Shown here: positions 28,127 through 38,034 of the stretch, piece by piece
How positions within the stretch are numbered: the first letter of the stretch is position 1
Layout of the letters: every line of letters starts with the position of its first letter
DNA from: Duganella sp. BuS-21
Lineage (GTDB): Bacteria > Pseudomonadota > Gammaproteobacteria > Burkholderiales > Burkholderiaceae_D
Reading direction: 5' to 3'
Length of the DNA stretch: 64,000 nt
Assembly (NCBI GenBank): GCA_041874725.1
Contig: CP097466.1
Span: 5,890,001 to 5,954,000 of the forward strand
Program-made: the position numbers and the translations under genes
Notes under the pieces: generated by a model
The model's input: the letters and a program-made list of their open reading frames with translations, nothing else
What the model was told of the DNA's origin: nothing
Databases searched by the model: none

Positions 28127-28701
28127 GCCCGCGCCTCGACGCCGCAGAACGCCAGCACCGCATCGAGGTAGTCGGGGAATTCGGAAATCGCGTGGTCGCT
28201 GCCGTCGATCACGTGCTGGCGCGCGCCCTGGTAGTGGGCCACCATGTCGCGGTAGTCGAGCACTTCGTCGCCGGTGGCGGCGATCAGGAAGTAGCGCTCG
28301 GGACGGGTGATGCGGTCCACTGCCAGCGCGCGCAGCTCGTCTATATATTCACGCTTGAATTCGAACGGCTCGTCGGAATGGAATTGGGTGGTGACGCCGA
28401 CGTGCTGGTCCAGGTCTTGCAGCGGCACGATGGCCGGGTTCAGCAGTACGGCGCGGCAGCCGATGCGTTCGGCCAGCCAGGTCGCGTAGTAGCCGCCCAG
28501 CGAAGAGCCGACGATGCTCAGCGCTTGCGCCGGCACGCCCTCTATTAAAGAGAGCGCCAGTTCCATGGCCGCCTTCGGCGAGGCCGGCAATTGCGGGCAG
28601 ATCAAATGATCGGCCAGGCCCAGCGCCGCCATGCGCTCGCGGACCAGGCGCGCTTTCATGGATTTCGGCGAGGAGCGGAAACCGTGCAGGTACAAAATCA
28701 T
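28123..28701 (-). CDS. yqiA: YqiA-like esterase
   Basis: A 192-residue alpha/beta-hydrolase of the YqiA/UPF0227 group. The nucleophile elbow is GSSLGGYYAT (Ser), the acid is likely D in ATGDEVLDY and the base H in SDHAISEF. The N-terminal ILYLHGFRSSPKS is the oxyanion-hole strand. E. coli YqiA has esterase activity on acyl-CoA and nitrophenyl esters; the physiological substrate is unknown. The start overlaps the mpl stop. Confidence 0.9.
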   Translation of the reverse strand: MILYLHGFRSSPKSMKARLVRERMAALGLADHLICPQLPASPKAAMELALSLIEGVPAQALSIVGSSLGGYYATWLAERIGCRAVLLNPAIVPLQDLDQHVGVTTQFHSDEPFEFKREYIDELRALAVDRITRPERYFLIAATGDEVLDYRDMVAHYQGARQHVIDGSDHAISEFPDYLDAVLAFCGVEARA

Positions 28702-30092
28702 CAGGCCAGCGCTTTCAGGATCTTGTCGTGGATGCCGCCGAAGCCGCCGTTGCTCATGACGATGATCTGGTCGCCCGGCTGCGCCGCCTTGGCGATGGCG
28801 GCCACCAGCGTGTCGATATCGTCATAGGCGCTGGCGCGTTCGCCCAGCGGCGATAGCACGGCGCCCACGCTCCAGCCCAGGGTTTTCTCGACGCCGTAGC
28901 CGAACACCAGGTCGGCCTCGGCCAGGCTGCCCGGCAGCGCATCCTTCATCGCGCCCAGCTTCATGGTGTTGGAGCGCGGCTCCAGCACGGCCAGGATGCG
29001 GGGCGCCTTGGCGGGGCCGAGATTATTGAGTTTCTGCCGCAGGCCGCCGAGCGTGGTGGCGATGGCGGTTGGATGGTGGGCGAAGTCGTCGAACACGGTG
29101 ATGTTGTTGACCACGCCGCGCACTTCCATGCGGCGCTTGACGTTCTCGAACGTGGCCAGCGACTTGGCGGCCTGCGCCACCGGCACGCCGACATGGCGGG
29201 CGGCGGCGATCGCGGCCAGCGCGTTGGCGCGGTTGTGCTTGCCGGTCAGCGACCATTCGACGCGGCCGGCGGTTTCGCCCTTGAAGATGACGTCGAAGCT
29301 GCCGTCGTCGTGTTCGTTCAGCGTCCAGTCCCTGCCCTCGCTGCGGCCGAAGCTTTCCTTCTCGCTCCAGCAGCCGCGCTTCAATACGCGCTGCAGCGGC
29401 TCCTCGTCGCCATTGAAGATGACGCGGCCGATGCCCGGCACGGTGCGCACCAGATGATGGAATTGGGTTTCGATGGCGCCCAGATCGGGGAAGATGTCAG
29501 CGTGATCGTATTCCAGGTTGTTCAGAATGGCGGTCTTGGCGTGGTAGTGCACGAACTTGCTGCGCTTGTCGAAGAAGGCGGTGTCGTATTCATCCGCTTC
29601 GATGACGAAGAAGATCGAGTCCTGATGGTTATCGCTGCGACCTTGCATGCGCGCCGACACCCCGAAATTCATCGGCACGCCGCCGATCAGGAAGCCGGGC
29701 GCGTAGCCGGCGTCTTCCAGGATCCAGGTCAGCATGGCCGAGGTGGTGGTCTTGCCGTGCGTGCCGGCCACGGCCAGCACCCAACGATCTTTTAAGATAT
29801 GGTCGCCGATCCACTGCGGGCCCGAGACGAAGGGCAGGCCGCGATTCATGATTTCCTCGATCAGCGGATTGCCGCGCGTGACAACGTTGCCGATCACATA
29901 CAGATCCGGGTTCAGCGCGGTCTGTTCCGGACCGAAGCCCTGGATCAGTTCGATGCCCTGCGCTTCGAGCTGCGTGCTCATCGGTGGATAAACATTGGCG
30001 TCGCAACCGGTGACGCGGTGGCCCGCTTCTTTCGCCAGCACGGCCAGGCCGCCCATGAAGGTGCCGCAAATACCGAGGATATGAATGTGCAT
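28701..30092 (-). CDS. mpl: UDP-N-acetylmuramate:tripeptide ligase Mpl
   Basis: A 463-residue Mur ligase that reattaches the recycled tripeptide L-Ala-gamma-D-Glu-meso-Dap to UDP-MurNAc. The N-terminal Rossmann-like part starts HILGICGTFMGGLA. The ATP loop is VAGTHGKTTTSAML, and the C-terminal domain begins around DDFAHHPTAI. MurC has a similar layout, but the initial ILGICGTFMG sequence and position outside the mra cluster favour Mpl. First gene of the operon running to mtgA; its upstream region holds a BIME-like repeat. It works with AmpD (45081-45677) in cell-wall recycling. Confidence 0.94.
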   Translation of the reverse strand: MHIHILGICGTFMGGLAVLAKEAGHRVTGCDANVYPPMSTQLEAQGIELIQGFGPEQTALNPDLYVIGNVVTRGNPLIEEIMNRGLPFVSGPQWIGDHILKDRWVLAVAGTHGKTTTSAMLTWILEDAGYAPGFLIGGVPMNFGVSARMQGRSDNHQDSIFFVIEADEYDTAFFDKRSKFVHYHAKTAILNNLEYDHADIFPDLGAIETQFHHLVRTVPGIGRVIFNGDEEPLQRVLKRGCWSEKESFGRSEGRDWTLNEHDDGSFDVIFKGETAGRVEWSLTGKHNRANALAAIAAARHVGVPVAQAAKSLATFENVKRRMEVRGVVNNITVFDDFAHHPTAIATTLGGLRQKLNNLGPAKAPRILAVLEPRSNTMKLGAMKDALPGSLAEADLVFGYGVEKTLGWSVGAVLSPLGERASAYDDIDTLVAAIAKAAQPGDQIIVMSNGGFGGIHDKILKALA

Positions 30093-30120
30093 AAGTTAAT
30101 AAGACGACGTTGGGATACTC

Positions 30121-30200
30121 CGTCATTCCCGCGCACGCGGGAATCCATGGCACGCTGGCGCAACTACTCAGCATGGACTCCCGCCTGCGCGGGAGTGACG
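30121..30200. repeat. BIME-like paired inverted hairpins, copy 3
   Basis: CGTCA at the left pairs with TGACG at the right around two CCCGCG..CGCGGG hairpins; CCATGG is repeated at the inner edges. Unlike copies 1 and 2 it is in a divergent spacer (30093-30267, between mpl and the 30268 gene), 28 bases upstream of the mpl start, so it may affect the mpl leader rather than terminate. Confidence 0.78.
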
Positions 30201-30267
30201 CGCTGACTGAATACGGGATTTTACCCGACCCGACGCGCTTTTCCCGGTTCAGAGTATTATCTCGTCC

Positions 30268-30918
30268 ATGACGCCGAATGTTAACGAGGAAGTCCAGCTA
30301 CTGCGTGCAGAGATCGCGGCGGCGGCCGCGCGCCTGATCACCGAAGACGGCGCCGACTACAACACGGCCAAGCGCAAGGCGGCCCGGCAAATCCTCGGCG
30401 ACACCCAGCCGCCGCTCAACCTGCTGCCGGACAATGCGCAGATCGAGGCGGAAGTCCGCCTCTACCAGTCGCTGTTCCACGCCGACACCCAGCCGGCCCG
30501 ATTGTTTCGCTTGCGCACGCTGGCGGTCGACATCATGGAAGGCTTGCAAGCATTTCATCCCTATTTGACCGGCGCTGTATTAAATGGCACGGCCGGCCCG
30601 CACGACGACATCCACCTGCAGCTGTTTGCCGACAGCGCCAAGGAAGTGGAAATTTTCCTGCTCAACCGTAATTTGCAAATCGACATCTCGGAAACGCCGC
30701 ACTTCAAGGGTCCGCGCCACGGCATGGTCGAAACGGTCAGTTTCATGTGGCACAAGGAAGGCGTGCATGCCGCCTTGTATGAACTGGACGACCTGCGCGG
30801 CGCGGTAAAATCGCGCGGCGACGGCAAATTGGCCCGCGCCGATATCGCCGCCGTACGCGGCCTATTAGTTAACAGTACTAACAGTACCCACCCCAGCACT
30901 CAACCAACTTCACCATGA
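30268..30918 (+). CDS. Hypothetical protein with nucleotidyltransferase-like core
   Basis: A 216-residue cytoplasmic protein I do not recognise by name. The N-terminal 45 residues form an amphipathic helix (EIAAAAARLITEDG, then AKRKAARQIL). The centre has a GTA-x4-DIHLQLFAD segment followed by EVEIFLLN, which recalls the G-S/T ... D-x-D strand of nucleotidyltransferases, but the second acidic residue of the motif is not clear. The C-terminal 15 residues are Ser/Thr/Asn-rich. It overlaps tlpA by 4 bases (ATGA). Homologues next to tlpA exist in related bacteria from memory. Function not assigned. Confidence 0.75.
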   Translation: MTPNVNEEVQLLRAEIAAAAARLITEDGADYNTAKRKAARQILGDTQPPLNLLPDNAQIEAEVRLYQSLFHADTQPARLFRLRTLAVDIMEGLQAFHPYLTGAVLNGTAGPHDDIHLQLFADSAKEVEIFLLNRNLQIDISETPHFKGPRHGMVETVSFMWHKEGVHAALYELDDLRGAVKSRGDGKLARADIAAVRGLLVNSTNSTHPSTQPTSP

Positions 30919-31463
30919 ACAAAAAACATCTCGCCGCTTACGCTGTTGTCGCATTGGCATTTGGCGCTTCCGGCGCCTATGTCGGCATGCAAACCAAGGA
31001 ACAGGCGCCGCCGCTGACCGCCACCCAGCCGCCCGGCGTGACCGGCCCGGTGGACGAATTGTTCAAGCAAAGCATGCCGGATGCCAAGGGCGTCGCTACT
31101 CCGCTGGCCCAATATAAAGGCAAGGCCATGCTGGTGAATTTCTGGGCGCCGTGGTGCGGTCCATGTGTCCAGGAGATGCCGGAACTGTCGGCGCTGGCGT
31201 CTGGAGAAGAGGGCAAGAAGCTGCAAGTTATCGGTATTGGTATCGATTCACCAACAAATATCGCGGAATTTAGCAACAAATACAAGATTAGCTACCCGGT
31301 GCTGGTGGCCGGCATGAGCGGCACGGAACTGTCGCGCCAGTTCGGCAATAGCGGTGGCGGCCTGCCCTACACGGTGCTGATCGGCGCCGACGGCCAAGTC
31401 AAGAAGACCTACCTCGGCCGACTGAAATTTGACGAGCTGCGCAAAGATTTGGCAAGTCTGTAA
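30915..31463 (+). CDS. TlpA-family periplasmic thiol-disulfide protein
   Basis: A 182-residue thioredoxin-fold protein with an N-terminal signal anchor (residues about 5-25, AAYAVVALAFGASGAYVG) and active site WCGPC with Cys81 and Cys84. The cis-proline loop is GLPYTVLIG. It is likely periplasmic and reduces disulfides, as TlpA/ResA proteins do in cytochrome c maturation. Its start overlaps the preceding hypothetical gene. Substrate not known. Confidence 0.92.
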   Translation: MNKKHLAAYAVVALAFGASGAYVGMQTKEQAPPLTATQPPGVTGPVDELFKQSMPDAKGVATPLAQYKGKAMLVNFWAPWCGPCVQEMPELSALASGEEGKKLQVIGIGIDSPTNIAEFSNKYKISYPVLVAGMSGTELSRQFGNSGGGLPYTVLIGADGQVKKTYLGRLKFDELRKDLASL

Positions 31464-31547
31464 GCAGATGCGCAAGTTTTTTTCTCTTGCCAAATGTCCG
31501 TAGTTGGCGTCAAAATGCGGATCTTTCGCGGAGAAGGCTCAAGAATC

Positions 31548-31985
31548 ATGGCAAAAAACCTCCTACTGCTCAACGGCCCCAACCTGAATTTATTGGGGAC
31601 ACGGGAGCCCGAGGTCTACGGCGCTAGCACTTTGGCCGACATCGAACACGCTGCCCAGGCCCAGGCCCAGGCGGCGGGTGCGAACTTGTCCTGCTTTCAG
31701 AGTAATCACGAAGGTGCGCTGATTGATCGCATCCATGCCGCCAGGTCGGAAGGCGTGGACGCTATTGTCATCAATCCGGGTGGCCTGACCCATACCAGCG
31801 TCGCCCTGCGCGACGCGCTGGCAGGGGTGGCCATACCCTTTGTGGAAGTGCACATTTCGAATATTTACCAGCGCGAGTCGTTTCGCCACCACTCATTCCT
31901 GAGCGCGATCGCAATAGGCACCATCTGCGGACTGGGTATCGAAGGATATCGGTTTGCCATCGACTTCGCCCTTAAAAAGCGATAA
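31548..31985 (+). CDS. aroQ: 3-dehydroquinate dehydratase, type II
   Basis: A 145-residue type II dehydroquinase of the shikimate pathway. The hallmark [20 protein letters not shown] is at the start, with the active-site Tyr in VYG, the FQSNHEG loop, the [12 protein letters not shown] segment and the VEVHISN region. The ATG at 31548 has a GGAGAAGG site; an earlier in-frame start at 31494 adds 18 unlike residues. It precedes accB by 55 bases, the usual betaproteobacterial order. Confidence 0.96.
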   Translation: MAKNLLLLNGPNLNLLGTREPEVYGASTLADIEHAAQAQAQAAGANLSCFQSNHEGALIDRIHAARSEGVDAIVINPGGLTHTSVALRDALAGVAIPFVEVHISNIYQRESFRHHSFLSAIAIGTICGLGIEGYRFAIDFALKKR

Positions 31986-32040
31986 CCTACGCGATCTGCG
32001 CGCATTTTAATTACACAAACAAGACATTCCTGGGGGTTAC

Positions 32041-32505
32041 ATGGATCTACGCAAGCTGAAGACCTTGATTGATTTGGTCGCAGAATCGGACATCGCCGAA
32101 CTCGAAGTGACCGAGGGCGAAAGCAAAGTTCGCATCGTCAAATCGTCCGCACTGCCGCAAAACCAAATGGTCATGATGCAGCCGCAAATTCCTCAGTACC
32201 ATGCCGCACCCGCAGGCGCGCCAGTCGCTGCCGCACCAGCCGCCGCGCCGGCAGCCGCCCCCGAGCCGACCGGCCACATCGTCAAGTCGCCGATGGTTGG
32301 CACCTTCTACCGTTCGTCGGCACCAGGCGCGGCCGCGTTTGTCGAAGTGGGCGCTGTGGTCAAGGAAGGCGATACCCTGTGCATCATCGAAGCGATGAAG
32401 CTGCTGAACGAAATCGACGCCGACAAGTCCGGCACCATCACCCAGATCCTGGTCGAGAACGGCCAACCGGTCGAATTCGGCCAACCGCTGTTTGTGATCG
32501 GCTAA
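32041..32505 (+). CDS. accB: Biotin carboxyl carrier protein of acetyl-CoA carboxylase
   Basis: A 154-residue BCCP. The C-terminal biotinyl domain carries the biotin lysine K120 in EAMKLLNE, after an Ala/Pro-rich hinge (residues about 55-75). It shuttles carboxyl groups between biotin carboxylase and carboxyltransferase for malonyl-CoA synthesis. The ribosome site GGGGG lies just before the ATG. accC follows after 120 bases that hold no gene. Confidence 0.97.
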   Translation: MDLRKLKTLIDLVAESDIAELEVTEGESKVRIVKSSALPQNQMVMMQPQIPQYHAAPAGAPVAAAPAAAPAAAPEPTGHIVKSPMVGTFYRSSAPGAAAFVEVGAVVKEGDTLCIIEAMKLLNEIDADKSGTITQILVENGQPVEFGQPLFVIG

Positions 32506-32625
32506 GATCGGCCAGCGCCCTCCCCTTCGGCGACGGGCGCGCCATCTTGGTCCGCTTTCCTCCTCACCTGACGCAGCCACAGAAGAGTAGTCCTTCTCGG
32601 CGCCCACAGACATAGCGAACCTATC

Positions 32626-34005
32626 ATGTTTGAAAAAATCCTTATCGCCAACCGTGGCGAAATCGCCCTCCGTATCCAGCGCGCTTGCCGCGAACTGGGC
32701 ATCAAGACGGTTGTGGTTCACTCGGAAGCAGACAAAGACGCCAAGTACGTGAAGTTGGCCGACGAGTCGGTATGTATCGGCCCGGCGCCGTCGTCGCTCA
32801 GCTATCTGAACATGCCGGCCATCATCAGCGCGGCCGAAGTGACGGACGCCGAAGCGATCCACCCTGGCTACGGCTTCCTGTCGGAAAACGCCGACTTCGC
32901 CGAGCGCGTGGAAAAATCGGGCTTCGTCTTCATCGGCCCGCGTTCGGAATCGATCCGCCTGATGGGCGACAAGGTGACCGCCAAGCAGACCATGATCAAG
33001 GCCGGCGTGCCTTGCGTGCCGGGCTCGGAAGGCGCGTTGCCCGATGATCCGAAAGCCATCGTGCAGATCGCCCGCAAGGTCGGCTATCCGGTCATCATCA
33101 AAGCTGCCGGCGGCGGCGGCGGTCGCGGCATGCGCGTGGTGCATACCGAAGCGGCGCTGATCAACGCGGTGCAGATGACCAAGACCGAAGCCGGCACGGC
33201 CTTCGGCAATCCGGAAGTCTATATGGAGAAGTACCTGGAAAATCCACGCCACGTGGAAATCCAGATCCTCGCCGACGAACACAAAAACGCCGTCTGGCTG
33301 GGCGAACGCGACTGCTCGATGCAGCGCCGCCACCAGAAGGTGATCGAGGAAGCGCCGGCGCCCGGCATTCCACGCAAGCTGATTGAAAAAGTCGGCGAAC
33401 GCTGCGCCGAAGCCTGCCGCAAGATCGGTTATCGCGGCGCCGGCACCTTTGAATTCCTGTACGAGAATGGCGAGTTCTACTTCATCGAGATGAACACCCG
33501 CGTGCAGGTGGAACACCCGGTCACCGAAATGATCACCGGCATCGACATCGTGCAGGAACAGATCCGCATCGCCGCCGGCGAGAAGCTGCGCTTCCGCCAG
33601 CGCGACGTGATGCTGTCCGGCCACGCCATCGAATGCCGCATCAACGCCGAAGACGCGTTCAAGTTCACGCCGTCGCCAGGCCGCATCACTTCCTGGCACG
33701 TGCCGGGCGGTCCCGGCGTGCGCGTCGACTCGCACGCCTATGCGGGTTATTATGTGCCACCACACTACGATTCGATGATCGGCAAGGTCATTACCTACGG
33801 CGCCACCCGCGAGCAGGCGATCCGCCGCATGCAGATCGCGCTGTCGGAAATGGTCGTCGAAGGCATTTCGACCAACATCCCGCTGCACCGCGAGCTGATG
33901 GTCGACGCCCGTTTCATCGAAGGCGGCACCAACATTCACTATCTGGAACAGAAGCTGGCAGACATGCCCGACTTGCACAAACTGAGCCTGAGCAACAAAG
34001 GTTAA
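32626..34005 (+). CDS. accC: Biotin carboxylase
   Basis: A 459-residue ATP-grasp enzyme that carboxylates biotin on AccB. Readable motifs are [13 protein letters not shown] at the start, the glycine-rich [13 protein letters not shown] loop, the HVEIQILAD strand, [18 protein letters not shown] and [14 protein letters not shown]. Length is typical. It is followed 5 bases later by prmA, a conserved accBC-prmA arrangement. Confidence 0.98.
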   Translation: MFEKILIANRGEIALRIQRACRELGIKTVVVHSEADKDAKYVKLADESVCIGPAPSSLSYLNMPAIISAAEVTDAEAIHPGYGFLSENADFAERVEKSGFVFIGPRSESIRLMGDKVTAKQTMIKAGVPCVPGSEGALPDDPKAIVQIARKVGYPVIIKAAGGGGGRGMRVVHTEAALINAVQMTKTEAGTAFGNPEVYMEKYLENPRHVEIQILADEHKNAVWLGERDCSMQRRHQKVIEEAPAPGIPRKLIEKVGERCAEACRKIGYRGAGTFEFLYENGEFYFIEMNTRVQVEHPVTEMITGIDIVQEQIRIAAGEKLRFRQRDVMLSGHAIECRINAEDAFKFTPSPGRITSWHVPGGPGVRVDSHAYAGYYVPPHYDSMIGKVITYGATREQAIRRMQIALSEMVVEGISTNIPLHRELMVDARFIEGGTNIHYLEQKLADMPDLHKLSLSNKG

Positions 34006-34010
34006 ACAAC

Positions 34011-34943
34011 ATGAGCTGGACTGAAATCGTCATCGAAATCGCGCGTGACCACGCCGAAGCCCTCTCCGAGGCGCTGATGGATGTGGGCGCCCTGTCGGTG
34101 TCCGTGGAAGACGCGGACGAAGGCACGGACGCGGAAAAACCGCTGTTCGGCGAGCCGGGCATGGAGCCTACCGAAGCGGCCTGGGATCACAGCCGCGTGG
34201 TGGCCCTGACCGACGAGGATGACGACCAGGCCGTGATCGTCGCGGCCGCCGCCGGCCAGATCGGCCTGGCCACCCTGCCGAAGTTCACCACCCGCAAGGT
34301 GGAGGAGCAGGACTGGGTGCGCCTGACCCAATCGCAGTTCGCGCCTATCCCGATCGGCAAGAATATCTGGGTGGTGCCGTCGTGGCACGAAGCGCCGAAT
34401 CCGGACGCCTTGATCCTGGAACTGGACCCGGGCCTGGCCTTCGGCACCGGCAGCCATCCGACCACCCGTTTGTGCATGGAATGGCTGGAAGCCAATCCGG
34501 CGCCGGGCAAGACGGTGCTCGACTACGGCTGCGGTTCCGGCATCCTGGCCATGGTGGCCAAGAAGGTCGGCGCCGGCGAAGTGGTCGGCGTGGACATCGA
34601 TCCGCAAGCGATCGAGTCGGCTGCCGACAACGCCCAGCGCAACCACTGCGAGATCGACTTCTTCCTGCCGGACACCTTTGCCGAGTCGAAGCATGCCACG
34701 CAGCGTTTCGATATCGTGGTGGCCAACATCCTGTCCAGCCCATTGAAGCTGATGGCGCCGATGCTGTCCGGCCGCGTGGCCGACGGCGGCGCGCTGATCC
34801 TGTCCGGCGTGCTGGCGCGCCAGGCGGAAGAAGTGGCGGCTGCTTATGCGCCGTTCATCAAGCTCGGCGTTTGGGCGGAGCAAGAAGGCTGGGTGGCCTT
34901 GCATGGCCGCCTGGGCAGCGACACCGTTCCGGCTGCGCGTTAA
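34011..34943 (+). CDS. prmA: Ribosomal protein L11 methyltransferase
   Basis: A 310-residue SAM-dependent methyltransferase that trimethylates ribosomal protein L11. A small N-terminal substrate domain ([11 protein letters not shown] onward) is followed by the Rossmann domain with SAM motif [13 protein letters not shown] and the catalytic-type NPP-like segment VVANILSSP. The [15 protein letters not shown] block is characteristic of PrmA. The ATG at 34011 starts the conserved domain; the upstream frame is a shadow of accC. Confidence 0.96.
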   Translation: MSWTEIVIEIARDHAEALSEALMDVGALSVSVEDADEGTDAEKPLFGEPGMEPTEAAWDHSRVVALTDEDDDQAVIVAAAAGQIGLATLPKFTTRKVEEQDWVRLTQSQFAPIPIGKNIWVVPSWHEAPNPDALILELDPGLAFGTGSHPTTRLCMEWLEANPAPGKTVLDYGCGSGILAMVAKKVGAGEVVGVDIDPQAIESAADNAQRNHCEIDFFLPDTFAESKHATQRFDIVVANILSSPLKLMAPMLSGRVADGGALILSGVLARQAEEVAAAYAPFIKLGVWAEQEGWVALHGRLGSDTVPAAR

Positions 34944-34952
34944 TTCCAGTAA

Positions 34953-36410
34953 ATGGCGCTCGCCACTAAATGCCCCCATTGCAACACGGTATTTCGGGTC
35001 GCTCATGACCAGTTGAAATTACGTGGGGGCATAGTACGCTGTGGCGCCTGCAATGAAGTCTTTGACGGCAACGCCGCGCTCCTGGAGCCGGCCGCCGCCC
35101 TTCCCCCGACCATTCCCTTCGACCAGAAAATGGCCGCGCTCGATAACCGCGCGGCTGAAGTGCTGAGCATCGACGATGCCGAGCCGGTGCTGGAGCTCGA
35201 CGACGTGTTGGACGAAGCAGTCAGCGTATCGGTGCCTGAACCAGCGCCCGGGCCGCTGGACGCGGCGCCGGATTTACCCCTGCCTCCTGCTCCCGCACCC
35301 ATCGACAACAGCGCCCTGTTCGACCTCGATCTCGACATCGAATCCGAGCCCGACCTGGAAGCCAGCAGCGAGCCGGAGGTGCGCACCGCGCCGCTGGAAG
35401 ACATCCTGAACGCCGACGCCATGAGCGACGACGATCTGGAAGCCGCGCTCGAAGCCGAACTCTCCGCCATGGAACTGACGCTGGCCGACGTCCCGCACGA
35501 CGCCGACGGCCTGCCGGCCTCGGAAGACGCCTACGCCGACATGTCGGGCGGCCGCATCGAGCCGACCTGGGGCGAGCCGCCGCTCGACGACGAACCGCAA
35601 GCCGGCGCCGGTCCCCGTCTCGGCACCGCCTTCGCGGCCGCCGCCGACGCGGTCTTCTCCGCCGAACAGGACGACGCAGAATTGGAGCGCGAAGCGGAGC
35701 CCGCGCCCGCACCGACGACCGCCCACCCACTGCGCGACGACGAACTCGATGCAGTCGACGAAGAAGCACTGGTCCAGCTATCGACCGGGGGCCTGTCCCA
35801 AGTCCAGGCCGAGCGCGCGCACGCCTACCTGCACGCCGAATCGGCCGACGACGCCACCGAAGAAGCCTACGAAGAACACGCCGCGCCCGAAGAACCGGGC
35901 TTCGTCAAACGCGACCGCCTGCGCCGCAAATACGGCAAAGCCACCACCATCGCCATGAGCCTCGGCTCGGTGCTGCTGGTGGCTGCGCTGCTGGCCCAAG
36001 CCGTCACCACCTTCCGCAACGCGCTGGCCGCCAATGTGCCGGCGCTGAAGCCGGCGCTCACCGCCGCCTGTAAAACGCTGGGCTGCAAAATCGAACTGCC
36101 GACGCAGATCGACGACCTCACCATCGAACAGGGCGAACTGCAAACCCTGAGCGACACCACCTTCTCGTTCACCACCCTGCTGCGCAACCAGAGCGGCAGC
36201 GCGCAGGCCTGGCCATCGATCGAACTGATGCTCGACGACGCCAACGACAAACGCATCCTGCGCCGCGTCTTCACGCCGCGCGACTACCTGAGCGCCGACG
36301 TCGCGCTCGACAAAGGTTTTACCCCGCACAGCGAACAAGCCGTTAAACTCTACTTCGAGCTCCACGACCTGAAAGCATCCGGCTATCACATCGCAGTCTT
36401 CTACCCATAA
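34953..36410 (+). CDS. Zinc-ribbon / DUF3426 membrane protein
   Basis: A 485-residue protein. Residues 1-45 form an MJ0042-type zinc ribbon with CPHC and CGAC pairs. The next roughly 280 residues are acidic and Pro/Ala-rich, probably disordered (many Asp, Glu). One membrane helix follows (TIAMSLGSVLLVAALLAQAV), then a C-terminal DUF3426 domain beginning around KPALTAACKTLGCKIELP. Such proteins are common after prmA in betaproteobacteria; no function is established. The start lies 9 bases after the prmA stop. The low-complexity acidic middle gives long open frames on the other strand. Confidence 0.88.
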   Translation: MALATKCPHCNTVFRVAHDQLKLRGGIVRCGACNEVFDGNAALLEPAAALPPTIPFDQKMAALDNRAAEVLSIDDAEPVLELDDVLDEAVSVSVPEPAPGPLDAAPDLPLPPAPAPIDNSALFDLDLDIESEPDLEASSEPEVRTAPLEDILNADAMSDDDLEAALEAELSAMELTLADVPHDADGLPASEDAYADMSGGRIEPTWGEPPLDDEPQAGAGPRLGTAFAAAADAVFSAEQDDAELEREAEPAPAPTTAHPLRDDELDAVDEEALVQLSTGGLSQVQAERAHAYLHAESADDATEEAYEEHAAPEEPGFVKRDRLRRKYGKATTIAMSLGSVLLVAALLAQAVTTFRNALAANVPALKPALTAACKTLGCKIELPTQIDDLTIEQGELQTLSDTTFSFTTLLRNQSGSAQAWPSIELMLDDANDKRILRRVFTPRDYLSADVALDKGFTPHSEQAVKLYFELHDLKASGYHIAVFYP

Positions 36411-36419
36411 AGAACTATC

Positions 36420-37358
36420 ATGACCCAGACCACTCTGATTTGCGGCTCGATCGCCATCGACACCATCCTGCAATTCCCGAACCGTTTCGACAGCATCCTG
36501 CTGCCGGACCAGCTGCACAAGGTGAACGTCTCGTTCCTGGCGCCGACCATGCGCACGGAATTCGGCGGCTGCGCGCCGAACATCGCCTACAACCTGCAGA
36601 TGCTGGGCGGCGCGCCGCGCATCGTCGGCGTCATGGGCCAGGACCACCAGGCGTATATGGAGCGCTTCCGCAAACTGGGTCTGGCCACCGACAACATCCT
36701 GATCAAGCCGGAAGCCTACAATGCGCAGTGCTTCGTCACGGCCGACCAGGACAACAACCAGATCAACGCCTTCCACCCGGGCGCCATGTCGTACGCGCAC
36801 GAGAACGAAGTGGCCAAGGCCGGTCCTGCGCGCCTGGCGATCATCTCGCCGGACGGCCACCTGGGCATGAAGAAGCACGCTGCCGACTTGGCCGACCTGC
36901 AGATCCCATTCATCTTCGACCCGGGCCAGCAGCTGCCGATGTTCGACGGTGAAGAGCTGATCGAATTCATCGACAAAGCCACCTACGTCACCACCAACGA
37001 CTACGAGATCGAACTGCTGATCGAGCGCACCGGCCTGACGCTGGCGGAAATCGCCGGCCGCGTGGAAGCGCTGGTGGTCACACGGGGCGAGCAGGGTTCG
37101 GAGATTCACACCAAGGGACAGCGCATCGACATTCCGGCGGTGAAAGTGGAAGCGACGCTGGACCCGACCGGTTGCGGCGACGCCTACCGCGCCGGCCTGC
37201 TGTTCGGCATCACCAATGGCTGGAGCTGGGAGACCACGGGTCGTTTGGCCAGCCTGCTGGGCGCGATCAAGATCGCCCACAAAGGCGCGCAGAACCACCG
37301 CTTCACGGCCGCCGAAATCGCCGACCAGTTCGAAGCGGCCTTCGGCTACCGCTTCTAA
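36420..37358 (+). CDS. PfkB-family carbohydrate/nucleoside kinase
   Basis: A 312-residue ribokinase-fold kinase. The N-terminal FGGCAPNIAYNLQMLG block binds substrate and the C-terminal DPTGCGDAYRAGLLFG motif carries the catalytic aspartate and anion hole. Close relatives are annotated as adenosine kinase or generic sugar kinase; the sequence alone does not decide. It starts 9 bases after the DUF3426 gene and ends before a strong hairpin that also serves yggT on the other strand. Confidence 0.88.
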   Translation: MTQTTLICGSIAIDTILQFPNRFDSILLPDQLHKVNVSFLAPTMRTEFGGCAPNIAYNLQMLGGAPRIVGVMGQDHQAYMERFRKLGLATDNILIKPEAYNAQCFVTADQDNNQINAFHPGAMSYAHENEVAKAGPARLAIISPDGHLGMKKHAADLADLQIPFIFDPGQQLPMFDGEELIEFIDKATYVTTNDYEIELLIERTGLTLAEIAGRVEALVVTRGEQGSEIHTKGQRIDIPAVKVEATLDPTGCGDAYRAGLLFGITNGWSWETTGRLASLLGAIKIAHKGAQNHRFTAAEIADQFEAAFGYRF

Positions 37359-37360
37359 GC

Positions 37361-37415
37361 AAAAAAAGCCCTGTGCGCTGAGGCGCTCAAGATCGCCTCA
37401 CGGCCACAGGGCTTT
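37361..37415 (-). terminator. Nested-hairpin terminator of yggT
   Basis: AAAGCCCTGTG (37365-37375) pairs with CACAGGGCTTT (37405-37415); inside it TGAGGCG pairs with CGCCTCA. An A-run at 37361-37367 gives a U-run on the minus strand, so it ends yggT. It lies 3 bases after the PfkB stop and may end that transcript too, though with only three U's. Confidence 0.8.
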
Positions 37416-37420
37416 AGTCA

Positions 37421-37951
37421 TTAGCGGCCGGTGAAAGCCATGCCCAATAGGAGCTGGGCGATTTGCAGCAGGATTAACGCCACCAGCAGCGACAGATCCA
37501 GATTCCCCACCAGCGGCACCACGCGGCGCAACGGCCGCAGGATAGGTTCGTTCAGCGCGCGCACGAACGGCGCCAGCGGCGCGTGCGGGTTCACCCAGCT
37601 GAAGATCGCTTCGATCACCAGCAAGGCCATGAAGCCGTATAAGATCCATTCCAGGAAGCGCTGGAACGCCATCAGCAGCACGGCCGGCCACGGCCAGCCG
37701 GCGAAGAACAGGATCGAGGTGGCCGCCAGCACGATCAGGAAGGCGCCGATCAGGCTCGCCCAGTCATACCCGCCCACGCCCGGCACAATGCGGCGCAAGG
37801 GGCGCACCAGCCAGTCCGACAGTTGGAACGTGAACTGCGCCACCGACGATGGTGGCCGCACGCGGATCGCCTGCATCCAGAAACGCAGCAACAAGGCGCT
37901 GCCCAACAAGACGGCGATAGCGTCGACAATCAACTTAAGAATACTCAGCAC
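37421..37951 (-). CDS. yggT: YggT family membrane protein
   Basis: A 176-residue integral membrane protein with two YggT repeats, each with hydrophobic helices and the R-P-(L)-R motif (VRPLRRIVPGVGGYD and LRPLRRVVPLVGNLD). YggT proteins have been linked to cation handling and cell shape, but their function is not settled. The start is a GTG at 37951 with a GGAGGGGG site; the longer frame to 37993 would run through the terminator hairpin of the upstream gene and is rejected. Confidence 0.88.
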   Translation of the reverse strand: MLSILKLIVDAIAVLLGSALLLRFWMQAIRVRPPSSVAQFTFQLSDWLVRPLRRIVPGVGGYDWASLIGAFLIVLAATSILFFAGWPWPAVLLMAFQRFLEWILYGFMALLVIEAIFSWVNPHAPLAPFVRALNEPILRPLRRVVPLVGNLDLSLLVALILLQIAQLLLGMAFTGR

Positions 37952-37966
37952 GAATCCCCCTCCAAT

Positions 37967-38002
37967 AAAAAAGCCGCTGTGTGATTGTCTCACACAGCGG
38001 CC
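37967..38002 (-). terminator. Terminator of the histone H1-like gene
   Basis: A perfect 12-base stem, GCCGCTGTGTGA (37973-37984) with TCACACAGCGGC (37990-38001), and a 5-base loop. The A-run 37967-37972 becomes a U-run on the minus strand. It sits between the histone H1-like stop and the yggT start, showing that the two genes are separate units. Confidence 0.88.
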
Positions 38003-38034
38003 ATTGCCTCAGCAGGCTTCTAAGCGTTTAAGAC

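Noticed and set aside
31441..31500. GGCAAG ... CTTGCC pairing with a T-run after tlpA as a terminator
   Set aside because: The T-run lies in the loop rather than after the stem, so it does not fit a terminator.
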